A stretch of DNA of 64,000 nt, from assembly GCA_945898065.1 (NCBI GenBank), contig CAMDHH010000001.1, positions 98,830 to 162,829 of the forward strand. Reading direction: 5' to 3'. The stretch is from Bifidobacterium breve. GTDB taxonomy: Bacteria; Actinomycetota; Actinomycetes; Nanopelagicales; Nanopelagicaceae. Made by a program: the position numbers and the translations under genes. This document shows positions 26,002-34,872 of this stretch, one piece after another. The notes below the pieces were generated by a model that saw only the letters and a list, made by a program, of their open reading frames with translations, did not search any database and was not told the DNA's origin. Position 1 is the stretch's first letter. Every line of letters begins with the position of its first letter.

Positions 26002-27243
26002 ATGAAATCGTGGCCGCAGGTCTATATCCCTCCCATCGAGAGTTCATTTGATTTTCCGCAATTACGTCTCTACAACACCGCTAGCCAATCAATTGAAGAA
26101 TTGCCACGCAAGAATCTCTATCAAATGTATGTCTGTGGCATTACTCCCTACGACGCAACCCACCTAGGCCATGCAGCAACGTATACAACCTTTGATCTCA
26201 TCAATCGATTCCTGCGCGCTAGTGGTGCGCGCGTTGACTTTGTTCAAAACATTACCGATATTGATGACCCGCTCTTTGAGCGCGCTAAGCGCGATAATGT
26301 CGATTGGAGCGATTTGGCAACAAGCCAGATTGAACTATTCCGAGGTGACATGGTTGATTTACATATCATTCCTCCTAAAGATTACATCGGTGTAGTCGAG
26401 GCTATTCCAATCATCATTGATTCAATTTCGAAGATTCGTGAAGCCGCTCCCACTTACTCGGTTGAATCAGATCTCTACTTCGATGTTCACAGTGATTCCA
26501 ATTTTGGAAAAAGATCACATCTAAGTAAAGAAGAGATGATAGAAATATTTGCCGAGCGAGGAGGCGATCCATCCAGAGAGGGAAAGCGCAATCCACTCGA
26601 TGCACTTCTCTGGTTGCATCAACGAGATGGCGAACCAGGATGGGAATCACCTTACGGTAAAGGGCGTCCTGGTTGGCATATCGAATGCAGCGCAATCGCT
26701 ATGCATTATTTGAGCCGCGATACTGACTCCCAATTCTCAATTGATATTCAAGGCGGCGGAAAGGATTTGATTTTTCCTCATCACGAAATGAGCGCAGCTC
26801 AAAGCAAAGCAATATCGGGTAAGGAGTTTGCACGTTCCTACGTTCACACGGGAATGATCGGTCTCGATGGCGAAAAAATGAGTAAGAGTAAAGGAAATTT
26901 GCTTTTTGTTTCAAAGATGGTCAACGAAGGAATTAGTCCAATGGCTATAAGACTGGCGCTAATTTCGCAACACTATTCTGCAGATCGCATGTGGACTCAA
27001 TCAGTACTCGATGATGCAGTTGTACTGCTAGAAAAGATAAGCATCGCGCTTTCACGCGAGGAAGTTGCGCCAACAAAGACAGTCATCAACGAAATTATTG
27101 GGGCTCTGTCAAATAATTTAGATACGTCTGGTGCCCTTGATGCTCTATCGACATGGTGTGATAAGACGCTAGAAGGTAGCGTCGGGGGAGAAGCAGGAGA
27201 ACTCTCAAGAGCGATTGATTCACTCTTGGGTATCGCTATCTAA
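26002..27243 (+). CDS. mshC: Mycothiol ligase (cysteine:GlcN-Ins ligase)
   Basis: Joins cysteine to glucosaminyl-inositol in mycothiol synthesis. It is a class I tRNA-synthetase-like enzyme. It starts MKSWPQVYIPP and has YVCGITPYDATHLGHAATY, where the HIGH motif is HLGH and ITPYDATH separates MshC from CysS. It continues QNITDIDDPLFERA, with KMSKS-type EKMSKSKGN later. At 413 aa it is normal and lacks the C-terminal extension of CysS. Its presence points to mycothiol as the main thiol, a mark of Actinobacteria. The stop overlaps the convergent PAC2 stop (CTAA). Confidence 0.93.
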   Translation: MKSWPQVYIPPIESSFDFPQLRLYNTASQSIEELPRKNLYQMYVCGITPYDATHLGHAATYTTFDLINRFLRASGARVDFVQNITDIDDPLFERAKRDNVDWSDLATSQIELFRGDMVDLHIIPPKDYIGVVEAIPIIIDSISKIREAAPTYSVESDLYFDVHSDSNFGKRSHLSKEEMIEIFAERGGDPSREGKRNPLDALLWLHQRDGEPGWESPYGKGRPGWHIECSAIAMHYLSRDTDSQFSIDIQGGGKDLIFPHHEMSAAQSKAISGKEFARSYVHTGMIGLDGEKMSKSKGNLLFVSKMVNEGISPMAIRLALISQHYSADRMWTQSVLDDAVVLLEKISIALSREEVAPTKTVINEIIGALSNNLDTSGALDALSTWCDKTLEGSVGGEAGELSRAIDSLLGIAI

Positions 27244-28103
27244 TCTTGAGTACGTCTGCGCAAATAGCGCTCAAATTCCTTTGCAATACTCTCACCTGAT
27301 GCCTCAGGAATTTCTGTTGCATCCTTGCTCTCCTCCAGAGACTTTATATATTCGGCGATATCAGAATCTTCTTTCGCCATTGAATCAACAGCTGCCTCCC
27401 ATTGAGTTGATTCAACTGGTAATTCACCTAAAGGAAGATCGATTTCTAAGAAATCTTCGAGTGCATTGATTATCGCTAGAGATGCTTTTGGTGAAGGAGA
27501 CTGTGATGCATAGTGAGGAACTGCAGCCCATAACGAGATTGCATCTATTCCACGTTTGAAGCAATTATCTTGGATTATTCCCAATATTCCGGTCGGGCCT
27601 TCGTAACGTGAAGTTTCCACTCCTAATCTCCGTGCTAAATCAGGGTGGCCTCCTGTACCAGTGACTCCAATTGATCGTGAGTGAGGAGTATCTGCCAAAA
27701 GGGAGCCAAGAGTAATTACCAATGAAACATCTAGATCATCAGCAAGATCCAAGATTTCGCGAGTGAAGTATTTCCAACGCATCGAAGGTTCAGCGCCTTG
27801 AACTATTACAAAATCATTAGGCAGATGCGGGGTTTGTATTCCAAAGACTCGAGTAGTTGGCCACGTAATCGAGCGAATCTGAGATTCATCTAAATCAATA
27901 ATTGGTCGATTGACCTGAAAATCATAAAACTCTTCGGGATCTATATCAGCAATGAGTTCTGGGAGAATTGAAGTTTCATCTTCGCTCCATGCTCCAAGAA
28001 GGTGAGCTAATGCTCCTGAGGCGGCTTCGCCCGCATCATTCCAGCCGGTGAAAGCAATCACCATGATGGGGGTACGAAGCGCAGGAATTTTGTGAATCTC
28101 CAT
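27240..28103 (-). CDS. PAC2 family protein
   Basis: A 287-aa protein of the PAC2 (proteasome assembly chaperone-like) family. It begins PIMVIAFTGWNDAGEAASGALAHL and has VTLGSLLADTPHSRSIGVTG in the middle. The bacterial function is unclear. In Actinobacteria it often sits beside metH, as here. The proteasome genes usually found further on in this neighbourhood are missing, so a proteasome role is unlikely here. It has a leaderless TAAGGT-N6-ATG start, divergent from metH. Confidence 0.85.
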   Translation of the reverse strand: MEIHKIPALRTPIMVIAFTGWNDAGEAASGALAHLLGAWSEDETSILPELIADIDPEEFYDFQVNRPIIDLDESQIRSITWPTTRVFGIQTPHLPNDFVIVQGAEPSMRWKYFTREILDLADDLDVSLVITLGSLLADTPHSRSIGVTGTGGHPDLARRLGVETSRYEGPTGILGIIQDNCFKRGIDAISLWAAVPHYASQSPSPKASLAIINALEDFLEIDLPLGELPVESTQWEAAVDSMAKEDSDIAEYIKSLEESKDATEIPEASGESIAKEFERYLRRRTQD

Positions 28104-28131
28104 ATCGACACCTTACGGTAACCTTCGACAA
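28104..28131. promoter_or_regulatory. Overlapping divergent leaderless promoters (PAC2 / metH)
   Basis: Only 28 bp separate the start codons. Minus strand: TAAGGT (28110-28115) plus six bases, then ATG at 28103. Plus strand: TAACCT (28119-28124) plus seven bases, then GTG at 28132. The two -10 boxes are 3 bp apart, so two polymerases could hardly bind at once. No riboswitch fits in this gap. Confidence 0.55.
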
Positions 28132-31100
28132 GTGAGTAAGTTGAAATCGTCCTCAAAGAGCCCTGGTCTCCTGCGCAGAGCCCTCTCAACTCGGGTTGTT
28201 ATTGCAGATGGCGCCATGGGAACAATGCTCCAAGAAGCGAATCCGACACTGGAAGATTTTCAAGGCCATGAAGGTTGTAACGAGATTCTCAACGTCAGCC
28301 GCCCAGATGTTGTCGCCAGTGTTCATGATGAATATTTGAGCGTGGGTGTAGATGCAATTGAGACAAATACCTTTGGAGCCAACTGGGCAAATCTTGCCGA
28401 ATACTCGATCGAAGATCGCATTTACGAATTGGCTTTCGAGGGAGCAAAGATTGCTCGCGCATGTGCTGATTCATTTTCTACTGCGGAGAAGCCGCGCTTC
28501 GTTTTAGGTTCACTCGGTCCCGGTACAAAATTGCCAAGTCTTGGACATACAACATATGAAAAATTGCGAGACGCTTATGAATTAGCGTCGCAAGGACTCA
28601 TTGATGGCGGCGTTGATGCATTGCTCATCGAAACAACACAAGATTTATTACAGGCAAAAGCTGCCATCAATGGCGGACGCAATGCAATCGATAAGTGTGA
28701 GCGCGATATTGTTCTCATTGCACAAGTAACTGTAGAAACTACTGGCACTATGCTGCTCGGTTCTGAAATCGGTGCGGCTCTCAATGCCTTAGAGCCACTC
28801 GATATTGATCTTATTGGTCTCAATTGTGCAACTGGTCCAACTGAAATGTCGGAGCATTTGCGTTACTTATCTAAGAGTGCACATTGCGCAATATCTGTCA
28901 TGCCAAATGCCGGTCTACCGATTCTTGGTGCTAATGGTGCTCATTACCCACTCAACCCTGAAGAGTTAGCAATAGCCCTCAAAGGTTTTGTAAAAGATTA
29001 TGGAGTATCACTCATTGGCGGATGTTGTGGAACAACCCCATTACACCTCAAGGCTGTAGTCGATGAAATTGGGGGAACGCTAAATATTAATCGAGTCACA
29101 GATATCGAGCCAGGAGCATCATCTCTCTATCAATATGTTCCCTTCAGGCAAGATAAGACGTATCTCGCTATCGGTGAACGTACAAATTCAAATGGATCGC
29201 GAGCATTTAGAGATGCGCTTCTCGAAGAAGATTGGCAGACATGTGTTGAAATAGCACGTGATCAGATTCGCGATGGTGCACACATGCTCGATCTTTCGGT
29301 GGATTATGTAGGCCGCAATGGTGTCTCAGATATGTCCGAACTTGCTTCACGTTTTGCAACTGCCTCAACACTTCCTATTGTTTTGGATTCTACCGAACCA
29401 GCAGTTCTCAAAGCGGGATTAGAAAAACTTGGCGGCCGAAGCATCATCAACTCTGTGAATTTCGAAGATGGTGACGGACCCGATTCTCGTTTCGCCAAAA
29501 TCATGCCACTAGTTGTTGAGCACGGTGCTGGAGTTGTTGCTCTCACGATCGATGAAAAAGGCCAGGCGCGCGATTGCGAATGGAAACTTCAAGTTGCTAG
29601 GCGACTCATCAATGATCTAACGCAAAAGTGGGGTATGCAGACTGGAGATATTTTGATTGACTGTCTCACTTTTCCAATTGCCACAGGACAAGAAGAGACT
29701 CGTCGAGATGGAATTGAGACAATTTCTGCAATCAAGCAATTAAAAATTGAATTCCCTCAGGTACAAACAACCCTAGGAGTCAGTAACGTCTCATTTGGCC
29801 TCAATCCCGCTTCACGCGTTGTTTTGAACTCAGTCTTCTTGAATGAATGTGTCAATGCTGGATTGGATTCTGCAATTGTGCATCCTTCTAAAATTATGCC
29901 TATGGCGCGTATTCCAGAGCGCCAAAAGGAAGTCGCACTCGATCTCATCTACGACCGTCGAATATTCAATGGCGATGAATGTATTTATGACCCACTCACT
30001 GAATTTCTCCAACTCTTTGAAGGTGTAGAGCTCGCTGCATCGCGTAATACACGTGCCGCTGAACTGGCGGCTCTTCCGCTCGAAAAACGTCTAGAGCGAC
30101 GCATCATCGATGGTGAAAAAGTCGGACTTGAAGATGATCTAGATGCAGCTCGAGCGCAAGGAATAGCACCACTAGCGATAATCAATGATTACCTTCTCGA
30201 AGGCATGAAAGAAGTTGGAGAGCTTTTCGGTAAAGGTGAGATGCAATTGCCATTTGTGCTTCAAAGCGCTGAAGTAATGAAGAGTGCGGTCGCACTTCTA
30301 GAACCGCATATGGAGAAGACTGATGAAGCAGGGCGTGGAACTATGTTGCTCGCTACAGTCAAAGGTGATGTTCACGATATCGGTAAGAATTTGGTCGATA
30401 TTATTCTTACAAATAATGGTTATCGCGTTGTAAATATTGGTATTAAGCAGACGGTAAACCAGATTATCGACGCCGCTCTTGAATCGGATGTAGATGCAAT
30501 CGGTATGAGTGGATTGCTCGTCAAGTCAACAGTAATTATGAAAGAAAATCTTGAAGAGATTACATCTCGAGGACTCGATCAGAGATGGCCAATTGTTCTC
30601 GGGGGAGCAGCTCTCACACGTGCCTATGTTGAACAAGATTTGGCCTCTGTATTTCCAGGTGAAGTTCGCTATGCCCGAGATGCATTTGAAGGACTACGCC
30701 TGATGGATTCAATCATGGCCATTAAACGTGGCGACCTTGGTGCAGCTCTACCCGCTCTTCGCGAACGTAGAGTCGCGAACACGCGCAAGATTGCAAGTGA
30801 GACACAAATCGATACACGACGCAGTGATGTGGCAATCGATATTGATATTCCGAATACTCCATTCTTTGGTTCGCGAGTTATCAAAGGAATCCCTCTTGCG
30901 CAATATTCAGGGATGCTCGACGAGCGAGCACTCTTCGTGGGTCAGTGGGGACTAAAAGGTAACCGCGGCGAATACGAAACGATGGTCGAAGAGGAAGGGC
31001 GTCCGCGATTGCGCGCTCTTATCAATCAAGCACAATCACAGGGTTGGCTCAATGCTGCTGTCGTATATGGATACTTCCCTTGCGTTAGCGACGGCAATGA

Positions 31101-31641
31101 CTTAGTAATTTTGCATCATGAAGGTTCCGATAAAGGTAAAGAACGCACCCGATTCAAGTTTCCACGACAAACGCGAGATCGACGTCTTTGCATCAGTGAT
31201 TTCTTTGCCAGTAAGGAATCAGGAAAAGCAGATGTGGTCGCTTTCCATATCGTAACGATGGGTGCATCAGTCAGTGCTGCAAGTGCCAAACTCTTTGAAG
31301 CAAATGCCTATCGAGATTATTTGGAACTCCATGGTTTATCTGTGCAACTCACTGAAGCGTTAGCAGAGCATTGGCATGCGCGTATTCGTGAGGAGTTAGC
31401 ACTAAATAATCTAGATTCACCTGATTTACAGGAGATATTGGATCAGGGTTATCGAGGCTCCCGTTATTCATTTGGTTATCCTGCCTGTCCAGATCTTGAG
31501 CAGCAAGTTCAACTCTGTGAATTATTAGATCCTGGTCGCATTGGAGTTGAATTATCAGAGGAGTTCCAATTACATCCCGAACAATCGACTTCTGCAATCA
31601 TCGTGCATCACCCAGAAGCAAAGTACTTCAACGCTAACTAA
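28132..31641 (+). CDS. metH: Cobalamin-dependent methionine synthase
   Basis: Transfers a methyl group from methyl-THF to homocysteine via B12. Four modules appear in order. The homocysteine domain has zinc cysteines in GLNCATGP (about 232) and GGCCGTTP (about 296). The pterin domain starts near AIGERTNSNGSRAF (about 345). The B12 cap and binding domain has DVHDIGKN (about 745) as the D-x-H-x-x-G ligand motif. The SAM-dependent activation domain is C-terminal, with RGSRYSFGYPACPD. At 1169 aa it is the complete form. The start is GTG, likely leaderless. The stop overlaps the HAD gene start (TAATG). The cell therefore needs cobalamin. Confidence 0.97.
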   Translation: MSKLKSSSKSPGLLRRALSTRVVIADGAMGTMLQEANPTLEDFQGHEGCNEILNVSRPDVVASVHDEYLSVGVDAIETNTFGANWANLAEYSIEDRIYELAFEGAKIARACADSFSTAEKPRFVLGSLGPGTKLPSLGHTTYEKLRDAYELASQGLIDGGVDALLIETTQDLLQAKAAINGGRNAIDKCERDIVLIAQVTVETTGTMLLGSEIGAALNALEPLDIDLIGLNCATGPTEMSEHLRYLSKSAHCAISVMPNAGLPILGANGAHYPLNPEELAIALKGFVKDYGVSLIGGCCGTTPLHLKAVVDEIGGTLNINRVTDIEPGASSLYQYVPFRQDKTYLAIGERTNSNGSRAFRDALLEEDWQTCVEIARDQIRDGAHMLDLSVDYVGRNGVSDMSELASRFATASTLPIVLDSTEPAVLKAGLEKLGGRSIINSVNFEDGDGPDSRFAKIMPLVVEHGAGVVALTIDEKGQARDCEWKLQVARRLINDLTQKWGMQTGDILIDCLTFPIATGQEETRRDGIETISAIKQLKIEFPQVQTTLGVSNVSFGLNPASRVVLNSVFLNECVNAGLDSAIVHPSKIMPMARIPERQKEVALDLIYDRRIFNGDECIYDPLTEFLQLFEGVELAASRNTRAAELAALPLEKRLERRIIDGEKVGLEDDLDAARAQGIAPLAIINDYLLEGMKEVGELFGKGEMQLPFVLQSAEVMKSAVALLEPHMEKTDEAGRGTMLLATVKGDVHDIGKNLVDIILTNNGYRVVNIGIKQTVNQIIDAALESDVDAIGMSGLLVKSTVIMKENLEEITSRGLDQRWPIVLGGAALTRAYVEQDLASVFPGEVRYARDAFEGLRLMDSIMAIKRGDLGAALPALRERRVANTRKIASETQIDTRRSDVAIDIDIPNTPFFGSRVIKGIPLAQYSGMLDERALFVGQWGLKGNRGEYETMVEEEGRPRLRALINQAQSQGWLNAAVVYGYFPCVSDGNDLVILHHEGSDKGKERTRFKFPRQTRDRRLCISDFFASKESGKADVVAFHIVTMGASVSAASAKLFEANAYRDYLELHGLSVQLTEALAEHWHARIREELALNNLDSPDLQEILDQGYRGSRYSFGYPACPDLEQQVQLCELLDPGRIGVELSEEFQLHPEQSTSAIIVHHPEAKYFNAN

Positions 31642-32303
31642 TGGAGAAATTTTTTAGCGCTGTCTTCTTTGATATGGATGGGCTATTCGCCAATTCTGAA
31701 CCTTTGTGGCTTGAGGGTGAAACTGAATTAATGGCTCGATATGGCCATGCGTGGACACATGACGATCAGGTTTATTGCCTTGGTGGCCCGTTGACTCGCG
31801 TTGGAGAATATATGTTCTCCTTAGCAAAGGTTGAAAGTCAGAAATTTTTTACAGACGAACTCATAAAAATCGTTGTCGCAAAACTTTCAGCCGGAACGCA
31901 ACTGATGCCTGGAGCACAAAAATTGGCTAGCGCTCTGAAGGCTGCGGGAGTTCCCATTGCTATGGTTTCTGCAAGTCCACGAAATATTGTCAATGCAGTT
32001 CTTCGTGGAGTTGATCATGATTTTGCCACAACCATTTCATCTGATGATGTTAAAGAAACGAAGCCAGCACCTGAGGGTTACCTCAAGGCGGCAGAGTTTT
32101 TTGGTGTTGATATTAGTAATTGTCTAATTTTTGAAGACTCACTTACCGGGGTAGCGGCAGCTACCTCATCAGGGGCCTTCCTTATCGCTGTTCCGCATTT
32201 TGTGACTGTGAATGAATCGCCACGAGTGCGAGTGATAAAAAGTCTTGAAGAACTCGACCTGGATGTATTAGGCGAGTACTACAAGCATTTCACTTTACAC
32301 TAA
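31641..32303 (+). CDS. HAD-superfamily hydrolase (beta-phosphoglucomutase-like)
   Basis: A 220-aa haloacid-dehalogenase-type phosphatase. Motif I is FFDMDGLFANSEPLW, motif II is AMVSASPRNIV, and motifs III/IV are KPAPEGYLKAA and CLIFEDSLTGVAAATSSG. The cap domain is of the helical, beta-phosphoglucomutase type. The substrate is unknown. It overlaps the metH stop by one base and is probably translated from the same message. The stop overlaps the convergent RecB-like gene by 4 nt (CTAA). Confidence 0.88.
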   Translation: MEKFFSAVFFDMDGLFANSEPLWLEGETELMARYGHAWTHDDQVYCLGGPLTRVGEYMFSLAKVESQKFFTDELIKIVVAKLSAGTQLMPGAQKLASALKAAGVPIAMVSASPRNIVNAVLRGVDHDFATTISSDDVKETKPAPEGYLKAAEFFGVDISNCLIFEDSLTGVAAATSSGAFLIAVPHFVTVNESPRVRVIKSLEELDLDVLGEYYKHFTLH

Positions 32304-33058
32304 TTATTGTGGGCTGGGCAGATAGATTTGAAATGGCACCAGTCGCATAGGCGACTAGTTTTAGTTGGCCAGTAATCTTTTTCATATGATGCTTCTAAAT
32401 CACGGGCAATTTGTAAGAGTATTTTTTCTGTAGATTCGAGATCAGCGATAGTTGGTTGGCTACGAACCACTTTCCCATCACCCAAGTAAATCAACTGCAA
32501 TAATCGAGTAAGAACTCCGTGATTCTTCCAGTAAAGGAGTGCGTAGACGCGTAATTGGAAGAGGGCTTTCTCTTCCCATCCAGGTTTTGGAGATTTACCA
32601 GTCTTGTAATCAATAATTCGAACTTCACCAGTTGGCGCAACATCGAGTCTGTCAACGTATCCATGCAGATAGAGTTTTTCACTGAGGTCGTTCTCCAAAT
32701 GCAATTCACGATGTGTTGCATCAAAAGAGGAAGGATCTTCTAACTCGAAATAAACTCGTAAGAGAGCACTCGCTCTATCTAGCCATTCCTTTTCATTCGT
32801 AATCATTGTCGCTAATTCTGGTTTGCTTTCCATTTGTTCAACCCAGCGTGAAGGCAGTAATTCAATAGCCTTTTCTGGAGTTCGCTCTGCGGCAGGAGAT
32901 TCGAAGAGGTCATGTAAAACTGTATGGACAAGGGTTCCGCGTTCGGCATCAATACTTGGTGGTTCGGGTAACTTATCAACGACCCGGTATTTGTAATGCT
33001 GGGGACAATTATTGAAATCAGAGATGCGACTAGGCGATAGTCGAAGAGGTAGTTCCAT
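32300..33058 (-). CDS. RecB-family exonuclease (PD-(D/E)XK, Cas4/AddB-like with Fe-S cysteines)
   Basis: A 252-aa nuclease. The N-terminus SPSRISDFNNCPQHYKYR gives the first cluster cysteine, and GTLVHTVLHDLFE carries the nuclease-domain His. VRIIDYKTGKSPKPGWEEKALFQLRVYALLYW is the D-x-K core, followed by the QLRVY helix. C-terminal CDWCHFKSICPAHN supplies three more cysteines, so a 4Fe-4S cluster is likely. It is a stand-alone protein, not part of a large helicase. No CRISPR array or cas genes are near, so it is a housekeeping repair nuclease, found next to trmI in mycobacteria too. Confidence 0.88.
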   Translation of the reverse strand: MELPLRLSPSRISDFNNCPQHYKYRVVDKLPEPPSIDAERGTLVHTVLHDLFESPAAERTPEKAIELLPSRWVEQMESKPELATMITNEKEWLDRASALLRVYFELEDPSSFDATHRELHLENDLSEKLYLHGYVDRLDVAPTGEVRIIDYKTGKSPKPGWEEKALFQLRVYALLYWKNHGVLTRLLQLIYLGDGKVVRSQPTIADLESTEKILLQIARDLEASYEKDYWPTKTSRLCDWCHFKSICPAHNN

Positions 33059-33095
33059 AGAGGCGAAGATACCCTCAAACGCCTAGAATGCTCAG
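33059..33095. promoter_or_regulatory. Compact divergent leaderless promoters (RecB-like / trmI)
   Basis: Start codons are separated by 37 bp. Minus strand: TATCTT (33066-33071) plus seven bases, then ATG at 33058. Plus strand: TAGAAT (33084-33089) plus six bases, then GTG at 33096. TAGAAT is close to the ideal -10 sequence. Confidence 0.6.
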
Positions 33096-33947
33096 GTGTC
33101 TAACCTCGGGTATTTCGCAGATGGTGATCGTATTCAACTTACTGATCCCAAGGGCAAGCTCTATAGCTTCACAATCACTCCTGGAAAAGAATGGCACACA
33201 CATAAGGGATGGATTGTCCACGATGAACTCATCGGTCTGCCTGAAGGTAGCGTTGTAAGTACAACAGCGGGATTAAAATTCACTGCTTTCAAACCACTTT
33301 TAGCAGATTATGTTCTAACTATGCCTCGCGGGGCAACAATTGTTTACCCCAAAGATGCGGCAATGATTGTGGGACTTGCTGATATTTATCCAGGTGCACG
33401 AGTTCTAGAAGCGGGTGTTGGTAGCGGCGCACTTACAATCTCACTTCTGCGAGCAGTTGGACCATCTGGAAAAGTGAACTCAATAGAGCGACGTGCAGAC
33501 TTTGCCGAAAATGCGCATTCAAATGTTTCGAACTACTTTGGAGAAAAACCAGCTAACTGGTCACTCAGTGTCGGAGATTTACAGGATCAAAATTTCGAAT
33601 CTGAGTATGACCGTGTAATCCTCGACATGTTGGCACCCTGGGAATGCGTTGATCTTGCTGCTCGAGCGCTGCGACCAGGCGGAGTATTTCTAGCCTATGT
33701 CGCAACGACAACACAGCTTTCCGTAACTGCTGAAGCCCTCAAAGATGATGGTCGCTTCACTGAACCAGAGAGTAGCGAAACGATAGTGCGTGGATGGCAC
33801 CATGAAGGATTAGCAGTTCGCCCTCAACAGCGGATGATTGGTCACACAGGTTTTCTTATTCAGTCTCGTCGAATGGCACCTGGTGTTGAGGTACTTGCGC
33901 GTCGACGACGTCCTGCGAAAGGCTCTTACGGTGTCGCGGAAGAGTGA
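33096..33947 (+). CDS. trmI: tRNA (adenine-58-N1)-methyltransferase
   Basis: Methylates A58 in the tRNA T-loop. The small N-terminal beta domain (FADGDRIQLTDPKGKLYSFTI) is followed by a Rossmann methyltransferase fold. Its SAM motif is VLEAGVGSGALTISLLRAVG, with DRVILDMLAPWE later as motif IV. At 283 aa it is typical of actinobacterial TrmI. In most Actinobacteria the proteasome genes (arc, dop, pup, prcBA, pafA) follow. Here its last 17 nt overlap the start of pafB directly. Confidence 0.94.
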   Translation: MSNLGYFADGDRIQLTDPKGKLYSFTITPGKEWHTHKGWIVHDELIGLPEGSVVSTTAGLKFTAFKPLLADYVLTMPRGATIVYPKDAAMIVGLADIYPGARVLEAGVGSGALTISLLRAVGPSGKVNSIERRADFAENAHSNVSNYFGEKPANWSLSVGDLQDQNFESEYDRVILDMLAPWECVDLAARALRPGGVFLAYVATTTQLSVTAEALKDDGRFTEPESSETIVRGWHHEGLAVRPQQRMIGHTGFLIQSRRMAPGVEVLARRRRPAKGSYGVAEE

Positions 33948-34872
33948 GCGTTTAGTCAATCTCACAATCGCACTTCTTGCGACAAAGAGATTTATTACAA
34001 AGAGTGAAATATTTAGAACCGTTGAGGGATACGAAGGCGCAGCAGATACAAAAGAGAGAATGTTTGAGCGCGATAAAGATGATCTTCGCAATTTAGGTAT
34101 CGAAATTGAAGTTGGAAGTTTCGATCCGCTATTCGATGATGAAGCAGGTTATCGAATCAGACCTGAGAGCTATGCACTCAACCTCGATGATATTTCTGGT
34201 GAAGATCTTGCTCTCCTCTCACTCGCAGCGGAGGCTTGGAGAGGCGCTGCACTTGATGGTGCAGCGCAAAGCGCTCTTCTGCGACTCTCTTCTATAGGTG
34301 TTGTCTCTGATATTGACGCCTTGCCGGCAATGACACCTAGATTGAGTTCTTCACATATAAGTTTTGAAACTCTCACAGCAGCTATTACCTCTCGAATTCC
34401 AGTTACTTTTAGTTACATTGCAGCTGAATTGAGTATCGAAGAAAGAATTGTAGATCCATATGGAATTGCCACTAGAAATGGGCATTGGTACCTCGTCGGT
34501 TTTGATCACAAGCGCGAAGGCATTCGCATGTTCAGATTTGATCGTATCGATGGCGATATTGCTAAAGCATCCAAAGGTAAAAGCTACGAAATTCCAAAAG
34601 ATTTCGATTTGGCCGCTCAACTCAGTGGTGCTGATGCGCTTATGAAATCAGATCTCGATATACGTAAAGGTAAAGCACATGTTTTGCGCCATATGGCGAT
34701 AAGTCTTGAAGATATGGGGGAGTGGGATCGAATTAAGATTTCCTATCCAGATGTTGAGCGAATGATAAAACTAGTTCTCTGGCATGGCGCAGATGCAAAA
34801 GTTGTTAGCGACGATTCCTTGCGTACCGGCGTCATAGATGCACTCCGGCAGTTGGTGGTGCTTCATGGCTAA
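33931..34872 (+). CDS. pafB: PafB, WYL-domain transcriptional regulator
   Basis: With PafC it forms the activator of the LexA-independent mycobacterial DNA-damage response. The start is the GTG at 33931 (VSRKSERLVNLTIALLATKRFITKSEIF), because this matches the family N-terminus and AAAGG lies 9 nt upstream. The track start at 33838 is far inside trmI. An N-terminal winged-helix region is followed by EGYEGAADTKERMFERDKDDL. A WYL domain follows, with PYGIATRNGHWYLVGFDH and FRFDRIDG. It is 313 aa. No Pup ligase gene (pafA) precedes it. Confidence 0.92.
   Translation: MSRKSERLVNLTIALLATKRFITKSEIFRTVEGYEGAADTKERMFERDKDDLRNLGIEIEVGSFDPLFDDEAGYRIRPESYALNLDDISGEDLALLSLAAEAWRGAALDGAAQSALLRLSSIGVVSDIDALPAMTPRLSSSHISFETLTAAITSRIPVTFSYIAAELSIEERIVDPYGIATRNGHWYLVGFDHKREGIRMFRFDRIDGDIAKASKGKSYEIPKDFDLAAQLSGADALMKSDLDIRKGKAHVLRHMAISLEDMGEWDRIKISYPDVERMIKLVLWHGADAKVVSDDSLRTGVIDALRQLVVLHG

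Noticed and set aside
27240-28103. PAC2 protein as evidence for a proteasome
   Set aside because: The proteasome and Pup genes are absent from their usual place. The PAC2 family is broad and its bacterial role is unknown.
32300-33058. RecB/Cas4-like nuclease as a sign of a CRISPR system
   Set aside because: No repeat array or other cas gene is nearby. The gene has the same neighbours in genomes without CRISPR.
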